A program made the position numbers and the translations under genes. Shown here one piece after another: positions 5,472 through 13,437 of a stretch of DNA of 19,806 nucleotides; the stretch's first letter is position 1; the number at the start of each line of letters is the position of its first letter. The stretch comes from CAYZWU01 sp964482235 (GTDB lineage: Bacteria; Planctomycetota; B15-G4; CAYZWU01), in assembly GCA_964482235.1 (NCBI GenBank), contig CAYZWU010000076.1:1-19806 (forward strand), read 5' to 3'. The notes under the pieces are model-generated. The model did no database searches, was not told where the DNA came from, and saw only the letters and a program-made list of their open reading frames with translations.

Positions 5472-7841
5472 ATGGCTAAGAAACGGCCGCAAGCCGGACG
5501 CAATCTTTTTTCCGAGAAGCTCAGGGAAATTGCCGCCATCCTCATCATCGGTTTCACCATCTTCGCCCTTGCCTCCACGATGAGCTACAAGGAGCCGGGG
5601 CTGGCGCAGGACGGGGGCATCTCGAACCTGTGCGGGGCAACGGGTGCGATCCTTGCCCACTACATGCTCTACGCTTTCGGGTATGCCAGCTATGCCATGT
5701 ACGCCTGCCTCGGTCTCTGGGGTGTCGTTCTTTTCACGAGAAAGGCGCTGCACGGCGTGGCGTCCAAGGTCATCGGTCTCGTCTTCTTCACGAGCTTTCT
5801 TTCCGCCTTGCTGAGCCACCTTCTCCAGGGGTCGTCGTCGTCGATTCCCCACTTCGGCGGCCTCGTGGGATTCTATCTCGACGACTTCTTCACCAGCCGC
5901 CTGGCCCTGGGAGTCGTGGGGGCGCGCATCATTCTTGTTGTTCTCTTTCTCATCACCTTCATCCTTGCCACGGACTGGCTGTTCTTTTCCGCCCTGGTCG
6001 CCTTCGGCCGCTGGCTCGGCGAGCGGCGCGAAAAGATGAGAAAGAAGGCCAAGGATCTGGCCAGGAAGAGAGCGGCGGAAGAGGCGGCGCAGAAGGCTGC
6101 GCAAAAGGAATCGATGACCGTTCCGCCTCCCGTGGAGATGCGGGAGTCTCCGAAGAGAGAGGATGCCGTGAAGCGCGTGCTCGAGAAGGAGCTGAAGAAG
6201 GAGCAGAGGAAGTCGGCCCGGCGGGAGAAGGCCAAGGCCGGCGGCGCCGCTCCGGCCGATGCCGCCGACGACGCGAAGGAAGGGGAGAAGAAGGCGGCCC
6301 CGTCCCGCGCCCGCTCGGCGGCGACACCGGCCCAGGCTGCCGCCGCGGCCAAACGCGCAACCACGAAGCCGAAGAAGCAGGTCGAGTACAAAAAGCCGGC
6401 CATCGATCTGCTCGACAGGACGGAGACCGTCCCCCAGAAGGATCTCGAGAGGATGATCTCCCGGACCTCCACCCTTCTCGAGAAGACCCTCCGCTCCTTC
6501 AAGATCGATGCCGACGTGGTGGAGATCGAGCGCGGCCCCGTGATCACCATGTTCGAGCTCGACCTGGCGCCCGGCATCAAGGTGGAGCGGATCCGTGCCC
6601 TGGAAGACAACATCGCGATGGCGGTCAAGGCGCCGGGCGTGCGGATCGTGGCGCCCCTTCCCGGGAAGTCGACCGTCGGGATCGAGGTTCCCAACTCGGT
6701 GCGGGAGACGGTGAGGCTCAGGGAGATCATCAACTCGACCAGCTTCAAGGACTCCTATGCCATCCCGATCAGCCTCGGCAGGGATGCGGCCGGCCATGTC
6801 CTGGTGGACGACCTGGCCAAGATGCCGCATCTCCTCGTGGCCGGATCCACCGGTGCGGGAAAGTCGGTCTGCCTCAACTCGATCATCGTCTCGATCCTCT
6901 ACACCAGGACCCCTGATCAGGTGAAGCTGATCCTGGTCGATCCCAAGATGGTGGAGCTCTCATCGTTCAAGGATGTTCCCCACCTCATGTGCCCCGTCGT
7001 GGTGGACATGAAGCGGGCCGCCTACATCCTCGAATGGGCGACGAAGCAGATGGATGCACGCTACACGGTCCTCCACGCCGCCGGGGTCCGCAACATCTAC
7101 GGATACAACAAGCTGGGCGAAAAAGAGCTGAGGAATCGGCTGGGCGCACTGGCCGATGACGAGGAGTTTCGCCCCTTCATGCCCTTCGTCGTGCTGATCG
7201 TGGACGAGCTGGCCGACCTGATGATGACGGGCGCCCGCGAGGTGGAGGCGCACATCACCCGCCTGGCGCAGAAGTCGCGTGCCGTGGGCATCCACCTGAT
7301 CCTGGCCACCCAGCGGCCGTCCACCAACGTGATCACCGGATTGATCAAGGCCAACATGCCGACCCGGATCGGATTCAAGGTGGCGACGAAGGTCGATTCC
7401 CGCGTCGTTCTCGACATCAACGGCGCCGAGCAGCTTCTCGGGCAGGGCGACATGCTCTACCTGCCGCCCAGAACATCCAACGTGGTCCGGGCTCAGGGAA
7501 GCTTCGTGTCGGACGACGAGATTCGCAAGGTGACGGAGGTGCTCAAGGAGCAGTCGGAGCCGACCTTCGAGCCGGTGCTCGTGCAGCAGCCGGGCGCGGC
7601 GGATTTCGATCCCAGTTCCGTGGACGAGCTTTACGAACAGGCGGCAGAGTTTATCATTGAAACGCAGCGCGGTTCGGCCTCGTTGTTGCAGAGGCACTTT
7701 TCGATCGGGTATACAAGAGCGTCGCGCCTGATCGACCTGATGCAGCAGGACGGTGTCCTGGGCGAGTACAAGGGTAGTCAGGCTCGCGAGGTGATCATGA
7801 CGCGCGAGGAGTGGGATTCGCGGCTCGGCGACGGGAACTAG
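5472..7841 (+). CDS. ftsK: DNA translocase FtsK
   Basis: FtsK pumps DNA at the division septum, clears the terminus and activates XerCD at dif. The protein has about 789 residues, typical of the short-linker class. The N-terminal membrane domain has four segments (roughly 19-37, 55-85, 97-118 and 147-180) and ends ATDWLF at 166-171. A charged Lys/Glu/Ala linker follows to about 310. The motor has Walker A GSTGAGKS (458-465) and Walker B LIVDELADLMM (D578, E579), then ATQRPSTNVITGLIKANMPTRIGFKVATKVDSRV. The C-terminal winged helix (about 716-780) carries GYTRASRLID at 746-755. All motor motifs are intact. The ATG at 5472 has GACGAGG close by; an upstream in-frame ATG at 5433 is an alternative. 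It heads a probable operon. Confidence 0.95.
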   Translation: MAKKRPQAGRNLFSEKLREIAAILIIGFTIFALASTMSYKEPGLAQDGGISNLCGATGAILAHYMLYAFGYASYAMYACLGLWGVVLFTRKALHGVASKVIGLVFFTSFLSALLSHLLQGSSSSIPHFGGLVGFYLDDFFTSRLALGVVGARIILVVLFLITFILATDWLFFSALVAFGRWLGERREKMRKKAKDLARKRAAEEAAQKAAQKESMTVPPPVEMRESPKREDAVKRVLEKELKKEQRKSARREKAKAGGAAPADAADDAKEGEKKAAPSRARSAATPAQAAAAAKRATTKPKKQVEYKKPAIDLLDRTETVPQKDLERMISRTSTLLEKTLRSFKIDADVVEIERGPVITMFELDLAPGIKVERIRALEDNIAMAVKAPGVRIVAPLPGKSTVGIEVPNSVRETVRLREIINSTSFKDSYAIPISLGRDAAGHVLVDDLAKMPHLLVAGSTGAGKSVCLNSIIVSILYTRTPDQVKLILVDPKMVELSSFKDVPHLMCPVVVDMKRAAYILEWATKQMDARYTVLHAAGVRNIYGYNKLGEKELRNRLGALADDEEFRPFMPFVVLIVDELADLMMTGAREVEAHITRLAQKSRAVGIHLILATQRPSTNVITGLIKANMPTRIGFKVATKVDSRVVLDINGAEQLLGQGDMLYLPPRTSNVVRAQGSFVSDDEIRKVTEVLKEQSEPTFEPVLVQQPGAADFDPSSVDELYEQAAEFIIETQRGSASLLQRHFSIGYTRASRLIDLMQQDGVLGEYKGSQAREVIMTREEWDSRLGDGN

Positions 7842-7976
7842 GGCGCCGTCTGATCCGGGGGCGCCGCTCATGACCCGTGGCTGTCGAGCCCGGATCGAGG
7901 GCGCGTTCGAGGCGACTTCGCAGATGGTGGAAAGGACAGGCTGTTCAAGGTATCGATAAGAAGAGGGAGTGATGCC

Positions 7977-9548
7977 ATGGAGATACTGAGCATCTCTCAA
8001 TTTTTCAGTTCGGGTCTGCTGGGACTGACAGCAACTTTGATCGGATTCATCCTGTTTCTGTTCTGGGCGATCCTGATCGTGAGCGGTGTCGAGGTGAAAA
8101 GCCTAATCTACAAGGCGGCGGGCATCGTCTGCACCGTGGTCGCCCTGTCCATGCTTCTCGGCATCTATGACGGACTCGCTTCGTTCGACACGCGGGCCGG
8201 AGGCATGTTCGGCGGATGGGTGGGGCAGCGCTGCCTTGTTGCAGGCATGGAGACCTTCTCCCTCGTGCTCCTTTGGCTCGCCGTCCCGGTCGGCATCATG
8301 GTGGCCACCGACTGGCTATTCGCCGGGTACATCTACAGGTTTCTGGGGGGAAGCATGGTCCTTGCCGATGTGCAGAGGGCCCTTTCCATCTCGGCTCCGG
8401 AGAAGAAGAAAAAGGAGGAGCCTCCTCCCGGCCGTGTTTCCGGACCCAGGCCGTCGTCGCCGCGCATGGCGCCCCGTCGGCCGCTCTTTCCCCCAGCGAG
8501 CGGAACGCCCGTGAAAAAGGAGCAGGAGCCGGAGAAGGCGGCGCAGACTCCGCCGCAGACGCCGGCGGCCCGCCCCCTTGGTGGCGGTCCATGGCGGCCG
8601 GCAGAGGCGCCTTCGGTCAAACCGGACAGTTCGGCGAAGAACGTGGTTCCCCTTGTCAGTCCGGCGGATCCGCCGGTCTGGGAAAGCGGCGTTCCGGATG
8701 ATGAGCCTTCCGCGCCGGTTGGTGTCATCTCCGAGCAGCCCGAGCTGCCGGAGGAGGAAAGCGTGCCGGGCGTCGGCACCACGCCCTCTGACGAAGAGAC
8801 ACGGTCGATCCCCTGGTGGAAGCAGGAATCGCTGCTCCAGGAGGATGCAGCCGGATCGGTCGGCTCGAGCGAGGAGACGGCAAGCGGGACCATGACGGCC
8901 GAAGCTCCGGAAGAGGTGCTGCCCGACAGCGCTTCGGAGTACAGTTCAGAGGCACTCGAGGCGGATCCTGAAACGGAGACCGAGGAAACCGAGCCGGTCG
9001 TGGAAGAGGAAGCCGAAGCGGAGGCCGAGGCGGCCGCAGAAGAAGAGACCGCCGAGGAAGCCGAACCGGCCCTGGAGGAGGAGGCCGAGGCGGAAGTGGA
9101 GACGGAGCTCGAGACGGAGCTCGAGCCTGCCGGGGAGATGGAGTCCGAGCCGGAATCCGAGCTGGTCGAGGAAGAGGCGGACGAGCAGGAAGCGGAACGG
9201 TCAGCAGAGGATGAGGCGGAAGAAGAAGCACCCGCCGATGAGACGATCCTGGAGCCTGAACCCCAGGCCGCATTCCCCTTCGATCATGAAGAGGAGGAAG
9301 CGCCGTCCCAGGTCAGCATCGAGGACGAGGCTCTCTTCCGCGACGCGGTGGCCGTCGTCCTTGCCGAGCAGAAGGGATCGATCGCCGTCCTCCAGAAGGA
9401 GCTCAGCCTGGGCTACTTCGCCGCCTCCAAGCTGCTCAATGCGCTCGAGGGCAGGGGGATCATCGCTCCCCATGCCGGCAGCATCGCCAGGAAGGTGATC
9501 GTCACCGAGGAGGAAGCCGCCAAGATCATCGGAGAAGAGACGCCATAG
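7977..9548 (+). CDS. Motorless FtsK-like protein: FtsK membrane segments, acidic linker and FtsK-gamma winged helix
   Basis: The 523-residue protein shares both ends with the FtsK just upstream but lacks the motor. Transmembrane segments at about 14-36, 45-64 and 92-115 match the last three of FtsK and end in the same ATDWLF (110-115). The linker (about 140-445) is Pro/Arg/Lys-rich, then very Glu-rich. Residues about 450-515 align along their length with FtsK-gamma (LFRDAVAVVLAEQKGSIAVL, ELSLGYFAASKLL, GIIAPHAG, ARKVIVTEEE). No Walker A, Walker B or other alpha/beta motor sequence is present. The recognition helix reads GYFAASKLLN (479-488), where E. coli has GYNRAARIIE. I infer a membrane-tethered DNA-binding or Xer-contacting protein that may modulate FtsK. 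GAGGGAG (7963-7969) precedes the ATG by seven bases. The stop overlaps the next start by one base. Confidence 0.85.
   Translation: MEILSISQFFSSGLLGLTATLIGFILFLFWAILIVSGVEVKSLIYKAAGIVCTVVALSMLLGIYDGLASFDTRAGGMFGGWVGQRCLVAGMETFSLVLLWLAVPVGIMVATDWLFAGYIYRFLGGSMVLADVQRALSISAPEKKKKEEPPPGRVSGPRPSSPRMAPRRPLFPPASGTPVKKEQEPEKAAQTPPQTPAARPLGGGPWRPAEAPSVKPDSSAKNVVPLVSPADPPVWESGVPDDEPSAPVGVISEQPELPEEESVPGVGTTPSDEETRSIPWWKQESLLQEDAAGSVGSSEETASGTMTAEAPEEVLPDSASEYSSEALEADPETETEETEPVVEEEAEAEAEAAAEEETAEEAEPALEEEAEAEVETELETELEPAGEMESEPESELVEEEADEQEAERSAEDEAEEEAPADETILEPEPQAAFPFDHEEEEAPSQVSIEDEALFRDAVAVVLAEQKGSIAVLQKELSLGYFAASKLLNALEGRGIIAPHAGSIARKVIVTEEEAAKIIGEETP
9099..9122 (+). repeat. Tandem 12-bp repeat in the acidic linker
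   Basis: GAGACGGAGCTC occurs twice in perfect tandem (9099-9110 and 9111-9122), encoding ETEL twice within the Glu-rich linker. It is the clearest unit of a wider GAG/GAA low-complexity tract at about 8960-9240. Such tracts change length easily, so linker length may vary between strains. Confidence 0.8.
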
Positions 9549-11047
9549 TGGGGACCCCGACTGACACGCTCGTCGCCAGGGCTCGATTTCTCCTTCCCGT
9601 GGATCCTGCGCCTGGAACGCCGCCCCGGATCGAGGACGGCTATCTTCTGGCCACCTCGGGAATCCTTGACGAGGTGGGGCCGTGGACCGGCGAGTCCGCG
9701 TCCAGGATCATTCCACGGATCGAGGCCGGCGAGGTGCGCGTTCTGGGCGGTGGCTCGTCAGCCGAAGGTCCGGTCCCGCTCCTGCCCGGCATTCTCCTGC
9801 CCGGTTTCGTCAAGGCGCACGGCCACGACCACGAATCTCCCATCATCGGCGTGGCGCGGGACGAGCAGCTCACCGACTGGCTCGACCACGCGGTCAATCC
9901 CTTTACCGCCTTTCTCAACGAGAAGCGGAAGGAGCTCGATGCGGTTTTCGGCTGTTCGCCGAACCTCGTCGTCTGCCGCAAGGCCAGGCTCGACGATCTG
10001 GGCTACGGGATCACGACGACCCTGGTCCACCACTGCAACCACAACAAGTATCACGCCGACGAGATCGCGGCGGCGAACCGCGAGGCCGGCACGAGGATGT
10101 TCCTGGCCGTTGGGAGCCAGGATCGGCATTACGATCCGCGCATCCTCGACACCGTCGATGACGCCGTCGCCCGGCTGGACCGCTATGCCGACGCCTTCGG
10201 CGAGGAGAAGCGATTCTCGATCCTGCCCGGCCCGGACCAGCTCTTCTCCAACGGACCCGATCTGCTGAAAGCCCAGAAGGAGTGGGCCGGGCGGAGGGGC
10301 ACGCTGATCCACATCCACTCGTCCGAGGAGCCGCGCACCACCGAGTGGTTTCGCGACACCTACGGGCAGACGCCGGTGGAGTACGCTGACTCGATCGGTT
10401 TCCTCGACGACAGGACGATGCTGGCGCACCAGGTGAACAGCACGGACAGGGACCTGGAGATCATCAGGGACAGGGGTGCGATGGTGGTGCACAATCCCCT
10501 GGCCAACACGATTCTCGGCTCCGGCATGCCGCCGGTGAAGCGGATGCTCGATCTCGGAATTCCCCTGGCCGTGTCCACCGACGGCTCGGGCAGCGCGGAC
10601 AACCAGAACATGATCGCTGCGGCGCGGCTTGCCGCCCAGTACCAGAAGGCGGCGCTCCGCGACGCCTCGGTGCTGCCGGCGGGGGAGCTTCTTCCCCTCG
10701 TCACCAGCGTGCCGGCTTCGATGCTCGGGATCCGGGCCGGCGCGCTCAGGCCCGGCTTCGACGCCGACTTCATCGTGGTGGACACCAGGCCGGCCAACAT
10801 GACGCCCACGCGCCTCGACAACTGCCTCGAGAACCTCATCTGGGCGGCGAACGGATCGGAGATCCGGTACGTCGTCGCGGCAGGTCAGGTGCTGGTGGAC
10901 GACTACAGGCACGTGGTCCTCCCGGAGGATGAAATCAAGGACGCGGTCCAGGATCTGTCCGAGCGTTTTCAGAAAAGCCGCGCCGGGACAGAGGAGATCC
11001 GCGCGTCGGGCGTCCGCGATCTCTCGAACGAGGAGAAGCGGTCGTGA
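9548..11047 (+). CDS. Metal-dependent amidohydrolase, MtaD/TrzN-like deaminase or chlorohydrolase family
   Basis: The 499-residue protein is a TIM-barrel amidohydrolase of the cytosine-deaminase-like branch. Metal and catalytic positions are visible: HGH at 91-93 in LPGFVKAHGHDHESP, GITTTLVHHCNHN near 154-166, H257 and E260 in HIHSSEEP, H294 in MLAHQVN, H315 in VVHNPLAN, and D345 in STDGSGS. A C-terminal DFIVVDTRPANMTP strand is typical of the composite beta-domain. Relatives deaminate S-adenosylhomocysteine, methylthioadenosine, guanine or triazines. The motif order resembles MtaD most, but the unusual HGHDH entry and HHCNHN make the substrate uncertain. It starts with GTG sharing one base with the preceding stop, with GGAG about 14 bases upstream, so translation is probably coupled to the motorless FtsK. 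It probably acts in the cytosol. Confidence 0.8.
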   Translation: MGTPTDTLVARARFLLPVDPAPGTPPRIEDGYLLATSGILDEVGPWTGESASRIIPRIEAGEVRVLGGGSSAEGPVPLLPGILLPGFVKAHGHDHESPIIGVARDEQLTDWLDHAVNPFTAFLNEKRKELDAVFGCSPNLVVCRKARLDDLGYGITTTLVHHCNHNKYHADEIAAANREAGTRMFLAVGSQDRHYDPRILDTVDDAVARLDRYADAFGEEKRFSILPGPDQLFSNGPDLLKAQKEWAGRRGTLIHIHSSEEPRTTEWFRDTYGQTPVEYADSIGFLDDRTMLAHQVNSTDRDLEIIRDRGAMVVHNPLANTILGSGMPPVKRMLDLGIPLAVSTDGSGSADNQNMIAAARLAAQYQKAALRDASVLPAGELLPLVTSVPASMLGIRAGALRPGFDADFIVVDTRPANMTPTRLDNCLENLIWAANGSEIRYVVAAGQVLVDDYRHVVLPEDEIKDAVQDLSERFQKSRAGTEEIRASGVRDLSNEEKRS

Positions 11048-11961
11048 ACGTCTCGAGGACCGGCTTTACCTTTCTCGTGGCGGCCTGGGCGCTTTTCTTG
11101 ACGGGATGCCCAGGCGGTGACGAGGTCGAGGCGCTTCTCCAAGAAGGAAGCCGTCTCCAGGCCGACGGCTTACATGCCGAGGCCGAGGCGATCTTCCGCA
11201 AGGTTCTCGAAGAGGACGAGGAGAACGAGGAGGCGCGTCTCAGGCTTGCCCTCTCATCCTTCCATTCCGGGCAGCTCGACAAGCAGGCTCTACGAAACCG
11301 GGTCATGGGAACGGACGAGGCCTCCGTTCCGCCGGGTTTCAAGGACCTGATGATGGCCGAGCTTGCAGCCATCGGCGGCGACGACGGGGCGTACACCCGG
11401 TTCCTGGAGAACGCCCTTGGCCGGAGCGGCGACCGGCTCCGCTTCGATCTCCATCACAGGCTCGACCACAGCCACGGTTTTGCCGCCACCGAGCGGTTCT
11501 GCTGCTGCTTCACCATCCGCGTTCCCTCGCTGATATCGAAGAAGGAGAAGGCTTCGAGGGAAGAGCTTGCAGCCGGGCAGAGCCTTCATCTGTTCCGGCT
11601 CATCTTCCGGCCCAGTGAGACGGCGTATCTCACCGTGATCTCCTGGTCGCCGACCGGGGGGGCGAAAGTCGTTTTTCCGGACGAGGGATCGGAGCAAGGC
11701 GGTCCCTTTGATGGAGGAAGCAGAGCACTTCTTCAGGTCACTCATCCGCGTCAGAACCGCTGGGTAGCTCTCCCCTCTGAACCAGAGAGCTGCCTTTTCG
11801 CCCTGGCTACACCCGGGATTCCGGATCGCGACCGTCTCGTGGAGATCTTGGCCAAGACGGCCGACATGCCCCATGGTGGTCCGGAAAAGACGAAAGCCGA
11901 GCTGGAACAGGTGCATGGGATCGGTTCCGCTCTTTTTCATTTCTATGAGAAGGAGCCGTGA
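11044..11961 (+). CDS. Lipoprotein with TPR-like N-terminus and DUF4384-like domain
   Basis: The signal sequence ends in a lipobox, LTGC, with the lipidated Cys at 22, so the 305-residue protein should be membrane-anchored outside the cytoplasm. Residues about 28-75 form a TPR-like pair of helices (LQEGSRLQADGLHAEAEAIFRKVLEEDEENEEARLRL is the pattern, quoted here only in part: GLHAEAEAIFRKVL). The second half, from about 180, resembles DUF4384: SLHLFRLIF, then ETAYLTVISWSPTGGAKVVFP and a final LFALATP. That module is often found in extracytoplasmic proteins and has no known reaction. Three consecutive Cys (RFCCCF) precede it. The GTG start overlaps the previous stop by four bases, so expression is coupled to the amidohydrolase. 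I assign no function beyond an envelope role. Confidence 0.7.
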   Translation: MNVSRTGFTFLVAAWALFLTGCPGGDEVEALLQEGSRLQADGLHAEAEAIFRKVLEEDEENEEARLRLALSSFHSGQLDKQALRNRVMGTDEASVPPGFKDLMMAELAAIGGDDGAYTRFLENALGRSGDRLRFDLHHRLDHSHGFAATERFCCCFTIRVPSLISKKEKASREELAAGQSLHLFRLIFRPSETAYLTVISWSPTGGAKVVFPDEGSEQGGPFDGGSRALLQVTHPRQNRWVALPSEPESCLFALATPGIPDRDRLVEILAKTADMPHGGPEKTKAELEQVHGIGSALFHFYEKEP

Positions 11962-11994
11962 ACTCGGCTGTTCCTTTGAAAAGGTCCCGCCGCG

Positions 11995-13416
11995 ATGCTG
12001 TTTAACTCCTTACAGTTCGTCCTTTTCTTCGTGATCCTTTTCACGATCTATCTTCGGCTCGGGAGAAGGCTGCAGAACCGCATTCTGCTTCTGGCCAGCT
12101 ATTTCTTCTACGGATCGTGGGACTGGCGGTTCCTCTCCCTGCTCTTCCTCTCCACCGTTGTTGATTATTTTTGCGGGAAATGGATCCACGAGTCCGGGGA
12201 TAGGGGCAGGCAGAAGGGATTCCTCCTGCTCAGCATCGCTGTGAACCTGTCTGCTCTCGGACTTTTCAAGTATTACGATTTCTTCGCTCGATCGCTTCAG
12301 GGCCTCCTGGAGGAGTTCGGGGTGAATCTCCAGCCTTTCTTTCTGGAAGCCGTCCTCCCCGTTGGAATCTCCTTCTACACCTTCCAGTCGATGAGCTACA
12401 CGATGGATATCTTCTTCCAGAGGACGCGTCCCGCAGGGAGCTTTCTCGATTTCGCGCTCTTCGTCTCCTTCTTCCCGCAGCTCGTGGCCGGGCCGATCGA
12501 GCGGGCCGGGCGCCTGATGCCGCAGATCACCGCGCGCCGGATCATTCGCTACGACGACCTGGCCGAAGGGGCGTGGATGATCTTCTTCGGCTTCTTCCTG
12601 AAGGTCTTCGTGGCCGACAACATGGCTACGATCGTTGATCCTCTTTTCGCGAGATCGGGAATCATTCCAGGTGTGGACGTGCTTCTCGGCCTGTACGCCT
12701 TCGCGTTTCAGATCGTCGGCGATTTTTTCGGCTACTCGTCCATTGCCGTGGGTGTCGGGAGGCTGCTCGGCTTCCGGTTGATCAACAACTTCCTCTTTCC
12801 CTACATGGTCACGAATCCCCGTCAATTCTGGCGGAACTGGCATATCAGCCTTTCCACCTGGCTGCGCGACTATCTCTACATCCCCATGGGCGGAAGCAGG
12901 AAGGGCCCGGTCAAAACGTACCGGAATCTGGTTCTCACCATGCTGCTTGGCGGTCTCTGGCACGGGGCCGCCTGGACCTTTGTGCTGTTCGGAGCCTTTC
13001 ACGGCCTCTTGCTCGTGTGCCACCGCCTTGCGAGACCTATCTCGGCGCGGCTCGCTTTCAAGGGGTTCTCAGGAGCCTTGTGTACCGGACTCTGCATGCT
13101 GTTCATGTTCCACCTCACCTGTCTCGGCTGGCTCTTCTTCAGGGCCCGTTCGATCGAGCAGGTGCGCGATCTCCTCGTGAGCCTGACCACCAACATGCCA
13201 GGGCACTCTTCCGGCATCGCCCACCGATGCTGGCAGGTCGCTTTCTTTGCCGGTTTTTTCGTGGTCATCCAGATCCTTCAGAAGAAGAGGGGCGATCTCT
13301 GCGCGATTCTTCGTCTGCCCTTCATCCTGAAATGGGGTGTCATCCTTCTCATGTTCTACTTGATCGTTATCTGGGGGAATTTCGGTGGCAAGGAGTTCAT
13401 TTATTTTCAGTTCTGA
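11995..13416 (+). CDS. MBOAT-family membrane O-acyltransferase (AlgI/DltB-like)
   Basis: This 473-residue polytopic protein belongs to the membrane-bound O-acyltransferases that move acyl groups, usually acetyl, across the inner membrane onto envelope polymers. Family signatures: NRILLLASYFFYGSWDWRF near the start, LPVGISFYTFQSMSYTMDIF, FFPQLVAGPIERAGRLMPQI, then FWRNWHISLSTWLRDYLYIP with His283 and GGLWHGAAW with the catalytic His323. The usual GYSDIA reads GYSSIA. Length and order match AlgI. The SGNH-like gene follows after 21 bases, the usual MBOAT partner, so they probably form one acylation system. No alginate, teichoic acid or cellulose gene is here, so the acceptor cannot be named. 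The ribosome-binding site is weak (AAGG at 11981-11984); the gene starts 33 bases after the lipoprotein stop. Confidence 0.9.
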   Translation: MLFNSLQFVLFFVILFTIYLRLGRRLQNRILLLASYFFYGSWDWRFLSLLFLSTVVDYFCGKWIHESGDRGRQKGFLLLSIAVNLSALGLFKYYDFFARSLQGLLEEFGVNLQPFFLEAVLPVGISFYTFQSMSYTMDIFFQRTRPAGSFLDFALFVSFFPQLVAGPIERAGRLMPQITARRIIRYDDLAEGAWMIFFGFFLKVFVADNMATIVDPLFARSGIIPGVDVLLGLYAFAFQIVGDFFGYSSIAVGVGRLLGFRLINNFLFPYMVTNPRQFWRNWHISLSTWLRDYLYIPMGGSRKGPVKTYRNLVLTMLLGGLWHGAAWTFVLFGAFHGLLLVCHRLARPISARLAFKGFSGALCTGLCMLFMFHLTCLGWLFFRARSIEQVRDLLVSLTTNMPGHSSGIAHRCWQVAFFAGFFVVIQILQKKRGDLCAILRLPFILKWGVILLMFYLIVIWGNFGGKEFIYFQF

Positions 13417-13437
13417 TGCGAGGGAGCCTGATCGTTC

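Noticed and set aside
3756..6830. Minus-strand open frame of 1024 codons
   Set aside because: It lies opposite the helicase-like and ftsK genes, which have clear family motifs. The translation is Arg, His, Gly and Asp-rich without domains, as expected of a shadow frame in high-GC DNA.
7842..7976. Possible separate promoter for the motorless FtsK
   Set aside because: TATCGA near 7952 has no -35 at a suitable distance. Read-through from ftsK is the simpler explanation.
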